This document shows, piece by piece, positions 1-8,481 of a DNA stretch of 50,369 nucleotides. The number at the start of each line of letters is the position of its first letter. The stretch's first letter is position 1. Under the pieces are notes generated by a model. That model searched no databases. It saw only the letters and a program-made list of their open reading frames with translations, and had not been told where the DNA came from. The translations under genes were made by a program, and so were the position numbers. This DNA comes from Candidatus Poribacteria bacterium (GTDB taxonomy: Bacteria > Poribacteria > WGA-4E > PCPOR2b): positions 1 through 50,369 of the forward strand of contig JAJEAL010000039.1 of assembly GCA_022822785.1 (NCBI GenBank), written 5' to 3'.

Positions 1-2
1 TT

Positions 3-149
3 ATTGTTGGGATACATAAAGATAGTCAGTGGATCCCCTACTTGTCAAGGCATTACTCAACACTTTACTGGAGTGCTACCAATCAAATTACTCCAACTGA
101 ATTTACCAAAATGTCAGAAAATGCTCAGAAAATGTCCAAAGACTTATAA
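3..149 (+). CDS. 3' end of an unidentified gene (partial)
   Basis: An open frame enters from the left edge and runs 48 codons to a TAA. The encoded tail ends in MSENAQKMSKDL and reads like a real hydrophilic or amphipathic C-terminus rather than random translation. A strong hairpin terminator follows about 27 bases after the stop, which supports a genuine gene end. I do not recognise the family from this fragment; the upstream sequence would be needed. Confidence 0.55.
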   Translation: MVGIHKDSQWIPYLSRHYSTLYWSATNQITPTEFTKMSENAQKMSKDL

Positions 150-175
150 AATTTTCTCTTTAATAATCTAATTTC

Positions 176-212
176 AAAAAGGCGGAGTATCTTAATGGTA
201 CTCCGCCTTTTT
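176..212. terminator. Bidirectional rho-independent terminator
   Basis: A perfect 9-bp stem (GGCGGAGTA at 181-189 paired with TACTCCGCC at 199-207) encloses a 9-nt loop. It is preceded by five A and followed by five T, so it can terminate transcription from both sides. It lies between the plus-strand gene ending at 149 and the minus-strand PhyH gene ending at 317, which converge on it. Confidence 0.9.
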
Positions 213-316
213 CAAAAATTATCGGCACTATCCGATATAATTCCCGAAAAACTGCCCATAAACTAGACAGTTCACTAAGAAAGGAGTTTTGCAATAGGGA
301 AAAATGAAGTTGGCGG

Positions 317-1072
317 TCAGTGCGTCGGTGTAAATCGGCAGACCCTATCGAATGAGATCCGCAACCTCGGCAGCGCTTCATAGGGCCAAGGATTAAAAGA
401 CTGGGGGATATAGTGACACGCGAAACTGTGACGGAATGCCCCCGGCTCCAAAATTGGACCGCCTCGATGGATAAGCCTACCGTGGAAGAATACCACGTCC
501 CCCTTTGACGCTTCGACAGCGACTTCTGGAAGTCCGTTGCGCTCAAAAAGTGCATCGAATGCGTCTTCAGGATCCCAGCCATACCAAGGTCCCGGGTTAC
601 CGTCTTCATCGGTCCTAAAATCCTTCTTATCGATAATCGGTCCGTTATGAGAACCGGCCTGGACGTGAATGCTCCCATTCCATGCGCCAACCTCCTGAAG
701 GGCAATCCACGCAGACATACAACCCGGAAGATGGTACGCATCCTGATGCCGCCGCTGTTCTGAACCGACATAGAAATACATACTCTGCACTGCATCCGGC
801 TCGTCGTCAAGAAGCGTTCGCAACGGTTGGTATAGTCTACTGTCCAGCATCCACTCTAACCCCATAGGTTCGTGAAGGGACCGGTTATGCGTCCGCCGCC
901 AGTCGTCCGGCTCGCGTGGCGGATAGCCTTCAACGGTCTTGCGCCCGGCATGTAGGTCCATCATATACCCGATAAACCGGTCGCACTCCTCTGGATCAAA
1001 CACACCTTTGGCGATAGTATAACCATCGCGCTGATATTCTTTTTTTTGTTCTGATGTCAGTTGTATGTTCAT
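317..1072 (-). CDS. Phytanoyl-CoA dioxygenase (PhyH) family protein
   Basis: A 251-residue Fe(II)/2-oxoglutarate-type oxygenase of the PhyH family. The N-terminus shows the usual QRDGYTI start of the domain. The metal site is canonical: H109-Q-D111 (RRHQDAYHLPG), with distal His202 in LIHRGG and a 2-oxoglutarate-binding Arg candidate at about 214 (AFRHSF). A GSH turn sits near 140. The ATG start has GTGAGG about five bases upstream. It is probably a cytoplasmic small-molecule hydroxylase; the substrate cannot be told from sequence. It is followed by the bidirectional terminator at 176-212 and lies downstream of an aldo/keto reductase on the same strand (36-bp gap), so the two may be co-transcribed. 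Confidence 0.9.
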   Translation of the reverse strand: MNIQLTSEQKKEYQRDGYTIAKGVFDPEECDRFIGYMMDLHAGRKTVEGYPPREPDDWRRTHNRSLHEPMGLEWMLDSRLYQPLRTLLDDEPDAVQSMYFYVGSEQRRHQDAYHLPGCMSAWIALQEVGAWNGSIHVQAGSHNGPIIDKKDFRTDEDGNPGPWYGWDPEDAFDALFERNGLPEVAVEASKGDVVFFHGRLIHRGGPILEPGAFRHSFACHYIPQSFNPWPYEALPRLRISFDRVCRFTPTH

Positions 1073-1108
1073 GAAAACCTCACTGAGCCAGCGTGTAAGA
1101 GGTATTTT

Positions 1109-1969
1109 TTAGACACCCTCCAAAACAGCTTCAAGTTCTGCGACACTGGCAACCGCCACCAAAGCAGTGCTCACGCCTGGGTTCTCAAGCACCCATGACA
1201 ACGCTTGCCCGGTCGGCGAAATCTTTTCCCCCGATTTAGCCAATTCACTCCAAGGACCAGCCGTAAACGAATAGACAAGCGACAGTTCGCTACGCATACT
1301 CTCACCGAGGGGTGAAAGCTGTACCAGAGTTTCCTCCGTTGCGTTGCTCCAGTCTGTCCCAGCTTTATGTCCCCAGCTCAAATACTGTCCGCCGAGTGCT
1401 TTCATCACCAAGACTCCCTTGCCCGCTTTGGACGAGGCTCGAATACCCGGTGCCTGACCACGGCAAACGTAATTATAAATAACCAAGTCTGCGTCTGCCC
1501 CCTTTTCTGGTCCCCGTGTTACATAGGCATCTTGATCCTCCTCAAAGTGGCGTATTGTACAAAGTGCTCGCACCTTACCCATCTGTTTGAGATCTGTGAT
1601 GCGTTTTCTCAACTGGGGGTCCTTCATATAGGCGTAATAGTGTACCCGGAGAATATCAATCGCATCTCTGCGGAGGTTCACAAGATGTTTGTCGATTATT
1701 CCCGCTAAGTCCGCCGCTGCGGGAGCACCGACCTTCAGGGAGAAGTAGCGCTCATCCGTATTGCCCTTCAATTCTACCGGGATATGAACCTCATCCCCGT
1801 AGCCCATATCAAATAGGTTTATCCCAGCTTCGGCTGCTCGCAGGTAGATTCTCCGCTTCTCTTCGGGCGGTGGGTGACCGGATTCTCCTTCCCAATAGTG
1901 TGCGAGGAGTCCTCCCGTCCCGATAACGCTCAGCCGCATCCCTGTTCTTCCAAATTCACGATATTCCAT
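1109..1969 (-). CDS. Aldo/keto reductase family protein
   Basis: A 286-residue protein with the AKR (beta/alpha)8 pattern: N-terminal REFGRTGMRLSVIGTGG, FDMGYG where the Asp-Tyr part of the catalytic tetrad usually lies, a Lys in FSLKVG near 80, and a His in ILRVHYY near 110. The Asp-Tyr spacing is shorter than the usual FDTAxxYG, so catalysis may be altered. The C-terminus contains LSWVLENPGVSTALVAVAS, as in AKRs that bind NADP near the end. The ATG is preceded by AAAGG. It sits between two PhyH genes and upstream-adjacent to a Gfo/Idh gene on the same strand, which suggests a shared oxidation/reduction pathway. Family assignment is firm, substrate unknown. Confidence 0.88.
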   Translation of the reverse strand: MEYREFGRTGMRLSVIGTGGLLAHYWEGESGHPPPEEKRRIYLRAAEAGINLFDMGYGDEVHIPVELKGNTDERYFSLKVGAPAAADLAGIIDKHLVNLRRDAIDILRVHYYAYMKDPQLRKRITDLKQMGKVRALCTIRHFEEDQDAYVTRGPEKGADADLVIYNYVCRGQAPGIRASSKAGKGVLVMKALGGQYLSWGHKAGTDWSNATEETLVQLSPLGESMRSELSLVYSFTAGPWSELAKSGEKISPTGQALSWVLENPGVSTALVAVASVAELEAVLEGV

Positions 1970-2006
1970 AACATGCCTTTCTTATAGAATTCTTCTGCAC
2001 AAGATA

Positions 2007-2822
2007 CTATCCATCATCTTCGGTCACTGCGCTTCGGAAGTTTAACGTGAACATCCGCCTGCCTACACGTCCTCCGAACGACGCATGCCAGAGTTGATGG
2101 CTGAAAAAGACAACATCGCCCGGCTCGGACTCAATGGGGTAAGCCGGAATGTCGCATGGCGCTACTCCGAAGTGGTTTATATCGGGATCCGATAAGAATT
2201 GTTCCGCACCTTCCTTATCGCCGGTCGCCTGTTCCCACATTTCAAGGAGTTTTGGGCGCACATTTTTGAACTTATGGGGATCATCTTTCGACGCAGCGGT
2301 AGGGATGTTCAGGTGGAGCGACCACAACTGGTCGTGGTACGGATTCCGATGTGCGCCTGGGATGACACGCAGGCATCCCGTATCCTTACCGACCGGATCT
2401 AGATAGAATGCAACTTTAATGCTCGGATGATAGTGATACCGCCACGCCCCGACATTTTTGTTGGGGTCACTTTGACCCTCTGGGATATGCGGATCCCACC
2501 CCATGTCCGGATGCCAGACGGTATCTCCCACGTAGAAGTTGCCGTCGTTTCCCTTGTGGAACGTATAACCAGGTCCCAGTAGTTGTTCAATTGGTCCCTC
2601 GATACGTTCACTCTTGACCAATAACTCGGCACATGGCCGCCCAAGGAACCAGTCATTCACCTGCTGGCGCGTCTTGCCATCGAAAGGTTTTCCATCTCGG
2701 TCTTCGAGCATCGCCGCCTCAAAGTCGCGGACGATGATAGCCATCTCGTCGGGAGAGAACAGTTGCCGACGCACGACAAACCCGAATACCTCAAAATGTT
2801 GTTGCTGCTGTTTGGTAAGCAT
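2007..2822 (-). CDS. Phytanoyl-CoA dioxygenase (PhyH) family protein
   Basis: About 271 residues from the ATG at 2822. I prefer this start because GGAAGG lies immediately upstream and the product begins MLTKQQQQHFEVFGFVV, typical of the family; a GTG at 2834 in the same frame would add four residues and cannot be excluded. The metal site is complete: H104-P-D106 (TVWHPDMGWD), distal His246 (LWHASFGG) and RRMFTLNFRS for 2-oxoglutarate. FYLDPVGKDTGCLRVIPGAH marks the core. It resembles the PhyH gene at 45730-46569 (same HPD spacing, DTGCLRVIPG, HASFGG), so the two are likely paralogues. Substrate unknown. Confidence 0.92.
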   Translation of the reverse strand: MLTKQQQQHFEVFGFVVRRQLFSPDEMAIIVRDFEAAMLEDRDGKPFDGKTRQQVNDWFLGRPCAELLVKSERIEGPIEQLLGPGYTFHKGNDGNFYVGDTVWHPDMGWDPHIPEGQSDPNKNVGAWRYHYHPSIKVAFYLDPVGKDTGCLRVIPGAHRNPYHDQLWSLHLNIPTAASKDDPHKFKNVRPKLLEMWEQATGDKEGAEQFLSDPDINHFGVAPCDIPAYPIESEPGDVVFFSHQLWHASFGGRVGRRMFTLNFRSAVTEDDG

Positions 2823-2934
2823 CTTTCCTTCCACCCATACCTTCCCACAGAATAGTTGATGTCATGTTGTGGTTCATCTAGATAGCTTCCATCGCTAAAT
2901 TTGACAGCCCCAAGGTTCTACCGATTCTCCACAA

Positions 2935-3924
2935 TCACAAACGAATCACCTCTTTTTTGTGGTGAGAATCGAGTATAGCGTGTGAAACCTTGAGGGCCGC
3001 TAGGCCGTCGGCACCCGTAATCGCCGGGGGCAAATCGTTGGCGATACAATCGATAAAATGCCGGTTTTCCATCTCGTACGAATTTGAGACAGCATAGGAA
3101 TCATCGATTACTTCGATGTGCTCGTGTTCCATCTCACAGGTCTTCCAACGGAAATGTTTTCCATCCCATAGTCCCGGCCCCTCCACAACCGCCGTGCCTA
3201 GCGTTCCAATGACCCCTCGGGTATTCATATCGAGGTGAGAGGACCAACTGGCATGAATTACGGCTGTGCCTCCATTCGACAGAGTCAGGACTACATGTGC
3301 ATTATCGTCGAAGCCCTGTAGATCCGGATTGGAGACAACAATGTTCGCGCGGACATCGACGATTTCTCCCGCTATCCATCGGATGAGATCAATATCGTGC
3401 GAAAGAGATTCAATGCTCATACCGCAAAGCAGTTGCGGATCAGTTCGCCAATTGTACCCTTGGGGAATTGCCCGACCGATTCGTTGGCTCCATATATTGA
3501 CGAGTTTGCCCAATGTGCCGGCCTTAGTCATTTCCCTGAGACGCTTAAACCCCTTTCTAAACCGGTTGTTAAAGGCAATCATCAGCTTCACATCCGCCTC
3601 TTTTGCGGCTTGTACCATGACCTCAGCATCAGCCAAGGAGATAGAGATTGGTTTTTCACAAACGACGTGCTTGCCAGTCCTAATCGCCTTCAACGCCAAT
3701 TCCCGATGGGTAGAAGGCGGTGTGAGGATATATACCACATCGGCTTCTACCGTACAATCTTCTAAGTTCTCATAAACCGATGCCCCAACCCTACTGGCAA
3801 GGATTTCAGCGCGTTCCCGATTTGAATCAACGACGCCAACGATATTTGTACCGGAGATACGCATGAGCGAGCTGCCATGTTTTCTGGCAATCCCTCCCGC
3901 GCCAACCATGACAATGTTTACCAT
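2935..3924 (-). CDS. Gfo/Idh/MocA family NAD(P)-dependent oxidoreductase
   Basis: A 329-residue dehydrogenase with an N-terminal Rossmann fold (VGAGGIARKH, residues 7-16), the EKP motif at 90-92 (VVCEKPISIS) and a C-terminal alpha/beta substrate domain. SIESLSHDIDLIRW near 170-183 carries the His/Asp pair that usually forms the active site. ATG start with an AGGATCCGAGG stretch upstream. It shares strand with the AKR and PhyH genes downstream, and lies about 295 bp from the divergently transcribed PhyH gene at 4219. It likely oxidises a sugar, cyclitol or related alcohol; the exact substrate cannot be read from sequence. Confidence 0.93.
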   Translation of the reverse strand: MVNIVMVGAGGIARKHGSSLMRISGTNIVGVVDSNRERAEILASRVGASVYENLEDCTVEADVVYILTPPSTHRELALKAIRTGKHVVCEKPISISLADAEVMVQAAKEADVKLMIAFNNRFRKGFKRLREMTKAGTLGKLVNIWSQRIGRAIPQGYNWRTDPQLLCGMSIESLSHDIDLIRWIAGEIVDVRANIVVSNPDLQGFDDNAHVVLTLSNGGTAVIHASWSSHLDMNTRGVIGTLGTAVVEGPGLWDGKHFRWKTCEMEHEHIEVIDDSYAVSNSYEMENRHFIDCIANDLPPAITGADGLAALKVSHAILDSHHKKEVIRL

Positions 3925-4045
3925 CCTCGGATCCTTTTTCGATTTGGGTGTAACTGAATTTGTGATAATTCAGGAGATGATTCAGATTTTGGAGAGATAA
4001 GCTATACGAACTCCCGTACCTGTTATGCAGTGCCGCTTTTTCCAC

Positions 4046-4074
4046 TTGACAGTCTGACCGCAAGGTGCTAAACT
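4046..4074 (+). promoter_or_regulatory. Sigma-70-type promoter upstream of the HxH PhyH gene
   Basis: TTGACA (4046-4051) and TAAACT (4069-4074) are separated by 17 bases, with a TG one base before the -10 box (extended -10). It points at the gene starting at 4219, leaving a leader of about 140 nt. The -35 is perfect; the -10 matches four of six positions. Confidence 0.6.
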
Positions 4075-4218
4075 GCAACGAGATACTATCATTATCGGTC
4101 CGACAAATCAAGGAAAAGTTGGTTCTCTATTTGGCCGATATGAACCGTAAGGTCAATATGCTAGGCATTCGATTTTTCCATAAAATCCGACCATAGCTTT
4201 TGAGAAGAGAGGTTAGCT

Positions 4219-5448
4219 ATGAAAGGAAGTGCGTCATCGCCTGATTCTGCTCCTACAATGCCCCAAAACCCGCTCCTCGTCCCCGAACTGCCAAACCCGA
4301 CTGTAGCCCGGCTCTTGCAGTGTCCAACCGATGAACTTGCACGTGCCACCCGCCCTAGCTTCCTCGCCACTGACCACTCCCCTGTGCAGTGGTCTGAGAA
4401 CGATTGGGACCGATTAGAAGCAAATCGTGAGCCCCTATTCGATATGTCGGCGGTTACTGCACAATTCGACCGCGCCAATTATTTGAGGGATGGGTATGCC
4501 GTGCTGAAAGAGGTCATGATGCCCAAAACGGTTGAGGAGTGGACAGAGGCGTTGAAATATGGTCAGGAACTCAACGACAGATTGCTAAAGTCAGATTGGA
4601 CACAGATCGACTGGCACACCCTCGGCCGAACCCCACCGACAAAATTGCTCACAATCGAGGATATTAATAATGCTATTGGAGGAAGCCAGAGGGTGCCGCA
4701 GTCCGATGATGAGGCGGGCGTGAAAACGTTGCGACAGCACAGTGTATTTGCTGAATATTTTCCGGCAGGGCATGTTCCGTACTTGATGAACGTTCTGACA
4801 CATCCGCAGATGCTTCAGCTTCAACGGGTGAGTCTCGGCAGCGACGCCATCTATTTCGATCATAATCAGCTGTTAACGAGACCGCCGGGCTATCCCGGCG
4901 GTGCGTGGCACAGCCATAAAATCGGCGGCGGAGCGGATAACTGCGGTGTGGCGAGCTTGTCAGCGTATCAAGGACAACCGAATTTCAATCTCACGCTCTG
5001 CTACCCCCAAGGCTTTGAAGCCAAGGACGATGGCGGTCTGAAAATTATTCGGGGGAGCCACCTCTTTCGGGATCCAGCGGGCTGTTGGGCAGATACCGAC
5101 GAAGAGATGCGGGCGGGCTGGTTGGCAGGTCGGAAGCATCCCGTAACTTCGGAACCGCTTCAGATTGAATATATCTCGCTGCCTCCGGGGTCAGTTATCT
5201 TGTGTCTGTCACACGCTGCTCATGCTGTAGCACCCAAAGCGTTAGACAGGACGACTCGTTGGTGCTCGCTTTTCTGCTACAAGAAACCGGGCGATGTTAC
5301 CGGTTACGCCCAACCGTCTCATTCGGTCCCGCCGGTATGGGCGATGAAGGCGCAGCGGGGTGAGTTGCCAGCTGTTCTCACTGAGCTGTTTCGACCGAGC
5401 TACGACAAAGAGCTGACGGGTGGTCGAACAGTAGACTCACAGGCTTGA
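4219..5448 (+). CDS. PhyH-like protein with HxH in place of HxD
   Basis: A 409-residue protein, longer than ordinary PhyH members because of an N-terminal extension of about 80 residues. The fold signature is present: YLRDGYAVL near 88-96, CYPQGF near 261, GSHLF near 279-283, LPPGS at 321-325, and His332/His335 with TTRW at 345-348 for the distal His and the 2-oxoglutarate Arg. The expected HxD reads AWHSHK, so the acidic ligand is His233. The same change occurs in the neighbour ending two bases away on the other strand (WHAH), which argues for a real subfamily rather than a mutation. AGAGAGG precedes the ATG. Metal content and reaction are uncertain. Confidence 0.85.
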   Translation: MKGSASSPDSAPTMPQNPLLVPELPNPTVARLLQCPTDELARATRPSFLATDHSPVQWSENDWDRLEANREPLFDMSAVTAQFDRANYLRDGYAVLKEVMMPKTVEEWTEALKYGQELNDRLLKSDWTQIDWHTLGRTPPTKLLTIEDINNAIGGSQRVPQSDDEAGVKTLRQHSVFAEYFPAGHVPYLMNVLTHPQMLQLQRVSLGSDAIYFDHNQLLTRPPGYPGGAWHSHKIGGGADNCGVASLSAYQGQPNFNLTLCYPQGFEAKDDGGLKIIRGSHLFRDPAGCWADTDEEMRAGWLAGRKHPVTSEPLQIEYISLPPGSVILCLSHAAHAVAPKALDRTTRWCSLFCYKKPGDVTGYAQPSHSVPPVWAMKAQRGELPAVLTELFRPSYDKELTGGRTVDSQA

Positions 5449-5450
5449 TC

Positions 5451-6557
5451 TCAGTTCAGGGAATTGTCCGCTTCGAACACGCGACGTTCTGCATCGGAGA
5501 GTTTTCCTGCCGCCGCAGTACGTTCTACCCAATGGGTGGGGATGCCATTTGTCCATTTGGCTGGAGAGGCTTGGGGATCTGGCGTTCGATACGCCATCAA
5601 CAATCCCCACCGGGTAGGTGCTTCCGGCGGACGACGTTGGACGTGATGCGGCATATGATGGACAAATGAAACCATGCTCCCAGGGGGCAGCGATAGGTGT
5701 ACAATTTCCAACGGCTTGCCTGTGATGGCGTGGGTCTTTCCCTTCAGCCAGTTTGCTTGCATGTCGGCGTCTTCATCGGGTCGCTCTGTATTCCATTTAA
5801 ACGGGATACGGTAAAGATGAGATCCGGGGATAACCCCAAGCTCTGCACCATCGCCACTCTCTGCCCCTTCTGGATAACACAGCGTTCGGATGCACTGCTG
5901 CTGTAGAAACTCAGGGGTCAGTTCCTTACCGGTGCCGATGGGGTCTTCCACCTCGTACTGTCCATCTCGATATTGATGGGCGTGCCAGCGTCTCCCGCGC
6001 GATCCCGCCGCTCGGTTAAGCATCAAACAGTGGTCGAGTACGAAACGGTCACCAAAAAGCTTTCTGAACAGTTCCATCATCTGCGGATGGGCTGTGGTGG
6101 CATCCATAATGAAGTCATCGTATCCAGCTGGGAAATATTCCGGCATAACTCCCAGCGAATCGTACCCGCGTGTGACTAATGCAGGTCCCGGGCCGAGAAG
6201 TCCGTGTTCGTGCATGTATGCACGAACCTCTGCTCTGAGAAAGCCGGGCATCTGCTCCGATCCGCCGCAGCAAGATTCCAGGAACTCTGGGTTGATTTGC
6301 TCCGGCGGTGGCGGTGCCAATCCACGCGCCTCAAAGTCGATCGCAGCCCAGTCGGTATCCATAAGGATGCAGTCGTTCATGTACTGCAATTTCTGTAGAC
6401 TCGCAGTAAACTGCTTTCGTCCGGCGTCGGTCAGTATGCCTTCCCACACCCAAAATCCTTCCTGCTCGAAGGTCGTGCGGTCAAAGGCATCCAACACCTC
6501 CGGGCGCAGCAGATTATCCACACGCGCTGGTTGTTTTTGTTCCCTTGAGTTCTTCAT
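5451..6557 (-). CDS. PhyH-like protein with HxH in place of HxD (paralogue)
   Basis: A 368-residue protein from the ATG at 6557; an upstream TTG in frame is a poor start. It is paralogous to the convergent gene at 4219-5448: both share EYFPAG, HPQM, WHxH, TLCYP, GSHL, LPPGS, a His-rich distal site and TRW. Here the metal motif is H192-A-H194 (RRWHAHQYRDG), the distal site is VHHMPHHV (about 299-306) and the Arg is in TRW (about 316). A cysteine pair (ESCCGGS) near 96 is unusual. The two stop codons are two bases apart, so transcripts from the pair overlap if termination is not immediate. A good minus-strand promoter lies at 6626-6655. Substrate unknown. Confidence 0.85.
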   Translation of the reverse strand: MKNSREQKQPARVDNLLRPEVLDAFDRTTFEQEGFWVWEGILTDAGRKQFTASLQKLQYMNDCILMDTDWAAIDFEARGLAPPPPEQINPEFLESCCGGSEQMPGFLRAEVRAYMHEHGLLGPGPALVTRGYDSLGVMPEYFPAGYDDFIMDATTAHPQMMELFRKLFGDRFVLDHCLMLNRAAGSRGRRWHAHQYRDGQYEVEDPIGTGKELTPEFLQQQCIRTLCYPEGAESGDGAELGVIPGSHLYRIPFKWNTERPDEDADMQANWLKGKTHAITGKPLEIVHLSLPPGSMVSFVHHMPHHVQRRPPEAPTRWGLLMAYRTPDPQASPAKWTNGIPTHWVERTAAAGKLSDAERRVFEADNSLN

Positions 6558-6625
6558 TGTCTCTTTGTCCTCAATTTTGTATACTGAACAGGCCGAAGAT
6601 GGACAGTTCCTCAAAAAACATCTTC

Positions 6626-6655
6626 ATCATAGCACAGCTAAAGATAGCCTGTCAA
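6626..6655 (-). promoter_or_regulatory. Sigma-70-type promoter for the gene at 5451-6557
   Basis: Read on the minus strand: TTGACA, 18 bases, then TGC-TATGAT (extended -10). In plus coordinates the boxes are at 6650-6655 and 6626-6631. Distance to the chosen ATG at 6557 is about 70 bases. Confidence 0.7.
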
Positions 6656-6705
6656 CGGATTAAACACTACAGTCGATGCGTAGAATTGACCTAGAGGAAA
6701 ACCGT

Positions 6706-8235
6706 ATGGAAATGTATCCAGGGAAGCAGGCATTTATAGATGATTTCTTCGTTGAATCGATGGTTGGAGCGCATCGCGTACTCAATTGTCCAGAGAAAAT
6801 CACTATTGACGAACCGCTTCACACAGTTAATCCAGACCAGACTTGGGAGAGCGAACCCGCTCGTGGACCCATCATCTACGATGAGGAAAACCACACATTT
6901 CGAATCTACTATCCGGGTGTGAATTCGATGATGTGCGTCGTGGAGTCCAGTGATGGGGTTCATTGGGAACGTCCGAGTTTGGGCATTATCGAGTTTGAAG
7001 GTTCCAAAGACAACAACATCATCAGTTGTCCCAGTGACTGCCCATCGCTTGGAAATATCCTCTACGACGTCCATGAACCGGATGAAACCTATCGGTGGAA
7101 ACGGATAACCACCATGCCCCATGAAGGTATCTGGCAGGCACTCTACTCGGCGGATGGATACAACTGGTTCCACTATCCCGCCGGTCCTCACAATCATCAG
7201 AAACAGCTTTTCGCCTTCGGATCCCCCGCGGAAACTTTCGGGGGTTCCATTGACCCGGACGCACCTTACATACTCTATAGCCAGCGCGGTTCAAGTCGTC
7301 GAACCCGCGTTCTCGGACGGCGTGACAGTCCGGACTGCCTCAATTGGTCAGGTTTGCGCACAGTCATTGATCAAGACCTTGATGATCCGCCGGGAACGGA
7401 GTTTTACGCTGCAGGGCATGATATAGCTAGCCGCACGGACGGCGGATTACATATCATCATGCTCAATGTCTTTTTTACCGATTTGACCGAACCGTACGCC
7501 ATCGAACGGCCGGAGCTTTACTGGGGAAACGAGGCGGGATCGCCTGCACTGCCAGCGCGGGTGGACGGGGTCGTTGAGCCACAATTGGCGGTAAGCCGTG
7601 ATACGGTCTCATGGAAGCGGTACCGCGAGCCATTCATTCCTCGTGGCAAGCCCGGCGCATGGGATTGGGGGTCGATGTACGTCTCTGGTCCTATTCACCA
7701 CGATGGGATGCTTTGGTTCTACTACAACGGGGTCGGTTTAACCCACAACAACCGCACACCCCAATTGCACCATGCGCTTAACCCAAAAGAACGTCAGACA
7801 GGGCTCGGCGTTGCACAACTCCGGTCCGATGGCTATGTCAGCGTGGAAGCGGATTCGTATGCACCGGGGACTCTGACGACGCATCGCTTCCGCCAAGAAT
7901 CAGGGGGAAGGGTGACGGTTAATGTAGACGCCACGGCCGGCGAGCTACGATATGAAGTATTAGAGGACACCGGTGCGCCCATCCCCGGTTTCACTGTCGC
8001 CGATTGCGATCCGATACGCGGGGATACCCTTGACAGTGTGTTGTCGTGGAATGGCGTTGCCAACTGGCCCGGTGTAAGCGAGGAACGCCAATCGAGCTAC
8101 CCCAATCTGCCTAAAAGGGAGTTTTACATCAAGTTGCGGTTCTATATCTCCCCGGGTACCAAGCTCTACTCCCTGACGCTAGACCCACCGGAGGTCACGA
8201 TGTGGCAGGTTCGTTCACAATCAGTCCCCGAATAG
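6706..8235 (+). CDS. Glycoside-hydrolase-like five-bladed propeller protein (GH32/43-type)
   Basis: About 509 residues from the ATG at 6706, chosen because GAGGAA sits six bases upstream; an earlier ATG at 6676 has no such site. The text is typical of cytoplasmic or secreted GH32/GH43-like propellers: FIDDFFVES at the start, GPIIYDEENHTFRIYY, ESSDGVHWERPSLG and SADGYNWFHY as blade motifs, and a C-terminal beta-rich segment (LRYEVLEDTGAPIPGF, KLRFYISPGTKLYSL) resembling a GH32 beta-sandwich. No signal peptide is visible. Divergent from the HxH PhyH gene. It probably acts on, or binds, a sugar chain; catalytic acids were not assigned, so enzymatic activity is unproven. Confidence 0.75.
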   Translation: MEMYPGKQAFIDDFFVESMVGAHRVLNCPEKITIDEPLHTVNPDQTWESEPARGPIIYDEENHTFRIYYPGVNSMMCVVESSDGVHWERPSLGIIEFEGSKDNNIISCPSDCPSLGNILYDVHEPDETYRWKRITTMPHEGIWQALYSADGYNWFHYPAGPHNHQKQLFAFGSPAETFGGSIDPDAPYILYSQRGSSRRTRVLGRRDSPDCLNWSGLRTVIDQDLDDPPGTEFYAAGHDIASRTDGGLHIIMLNVFFTDLTEPYAIERPELYWGNEAGSPALPARVDGVVEPQLAVSRDTVSWKRYREPFIPRGKPGAWDWGSMYVSGPIHHDGMLWFYYNGVGLTHNNRTPQLHHALNPKERQTGLGVAQLRSDGYVSVEADSYAPGTLTTHRFRQESGGRVTVNVDATAGELRYEVLEDTGAPIPGFTVADCDPIRGDTLDSVLSWNGVANWPGVSEERQSSYPNLPKREFYIKLRFYISPGTKLYSLTLDPPEVTMWQVRSQSVPE

Positions 8236-8301
8236 CCCGGTCCGCGATTGTCTGGTGTTCAAGTTATCGCTGCGAACATACTGAATTAGCGTAAAATTCA
8301 A

Positions 8302-8332
8302 TTGACATGCGGTTAGTCTAGAATGGTAGAAT
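8302..8332 (+). promoter_or_regulatory. Possible promoter upstream of the lactonase-like gene
   Basis: TTGACA (8302-8307) is followed by TAGAAT (8327-8332) after 19 bases. The boxes are good but the spacer is long. It lies in the 246-bp gap between the GH-like gene and the gene starting at 8482. Confidence 0.35.
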
Positions 8333-8481
8333 TTGAGACATTCGGGTGCGAAATTCGGGGAGATGTGATCCGACTTGATTTCTGTAGCAGCCAATCAAAC
8401 ACCCTTTGCGTTGGATTTCCTCATCTGGAAGGATTCGTATAGGTTCTAGTAAATCACTACAAGGTAGGAGTTTATAATATT

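Noticed and set aside
160-810. A 216-codon minus-strand frame covering the PhyH gene at 317
   Set aside because: It overlaps a gene with a complete metal site in another frame, runs through the terminator hairpin and shows no domain; it is a shadow frame.
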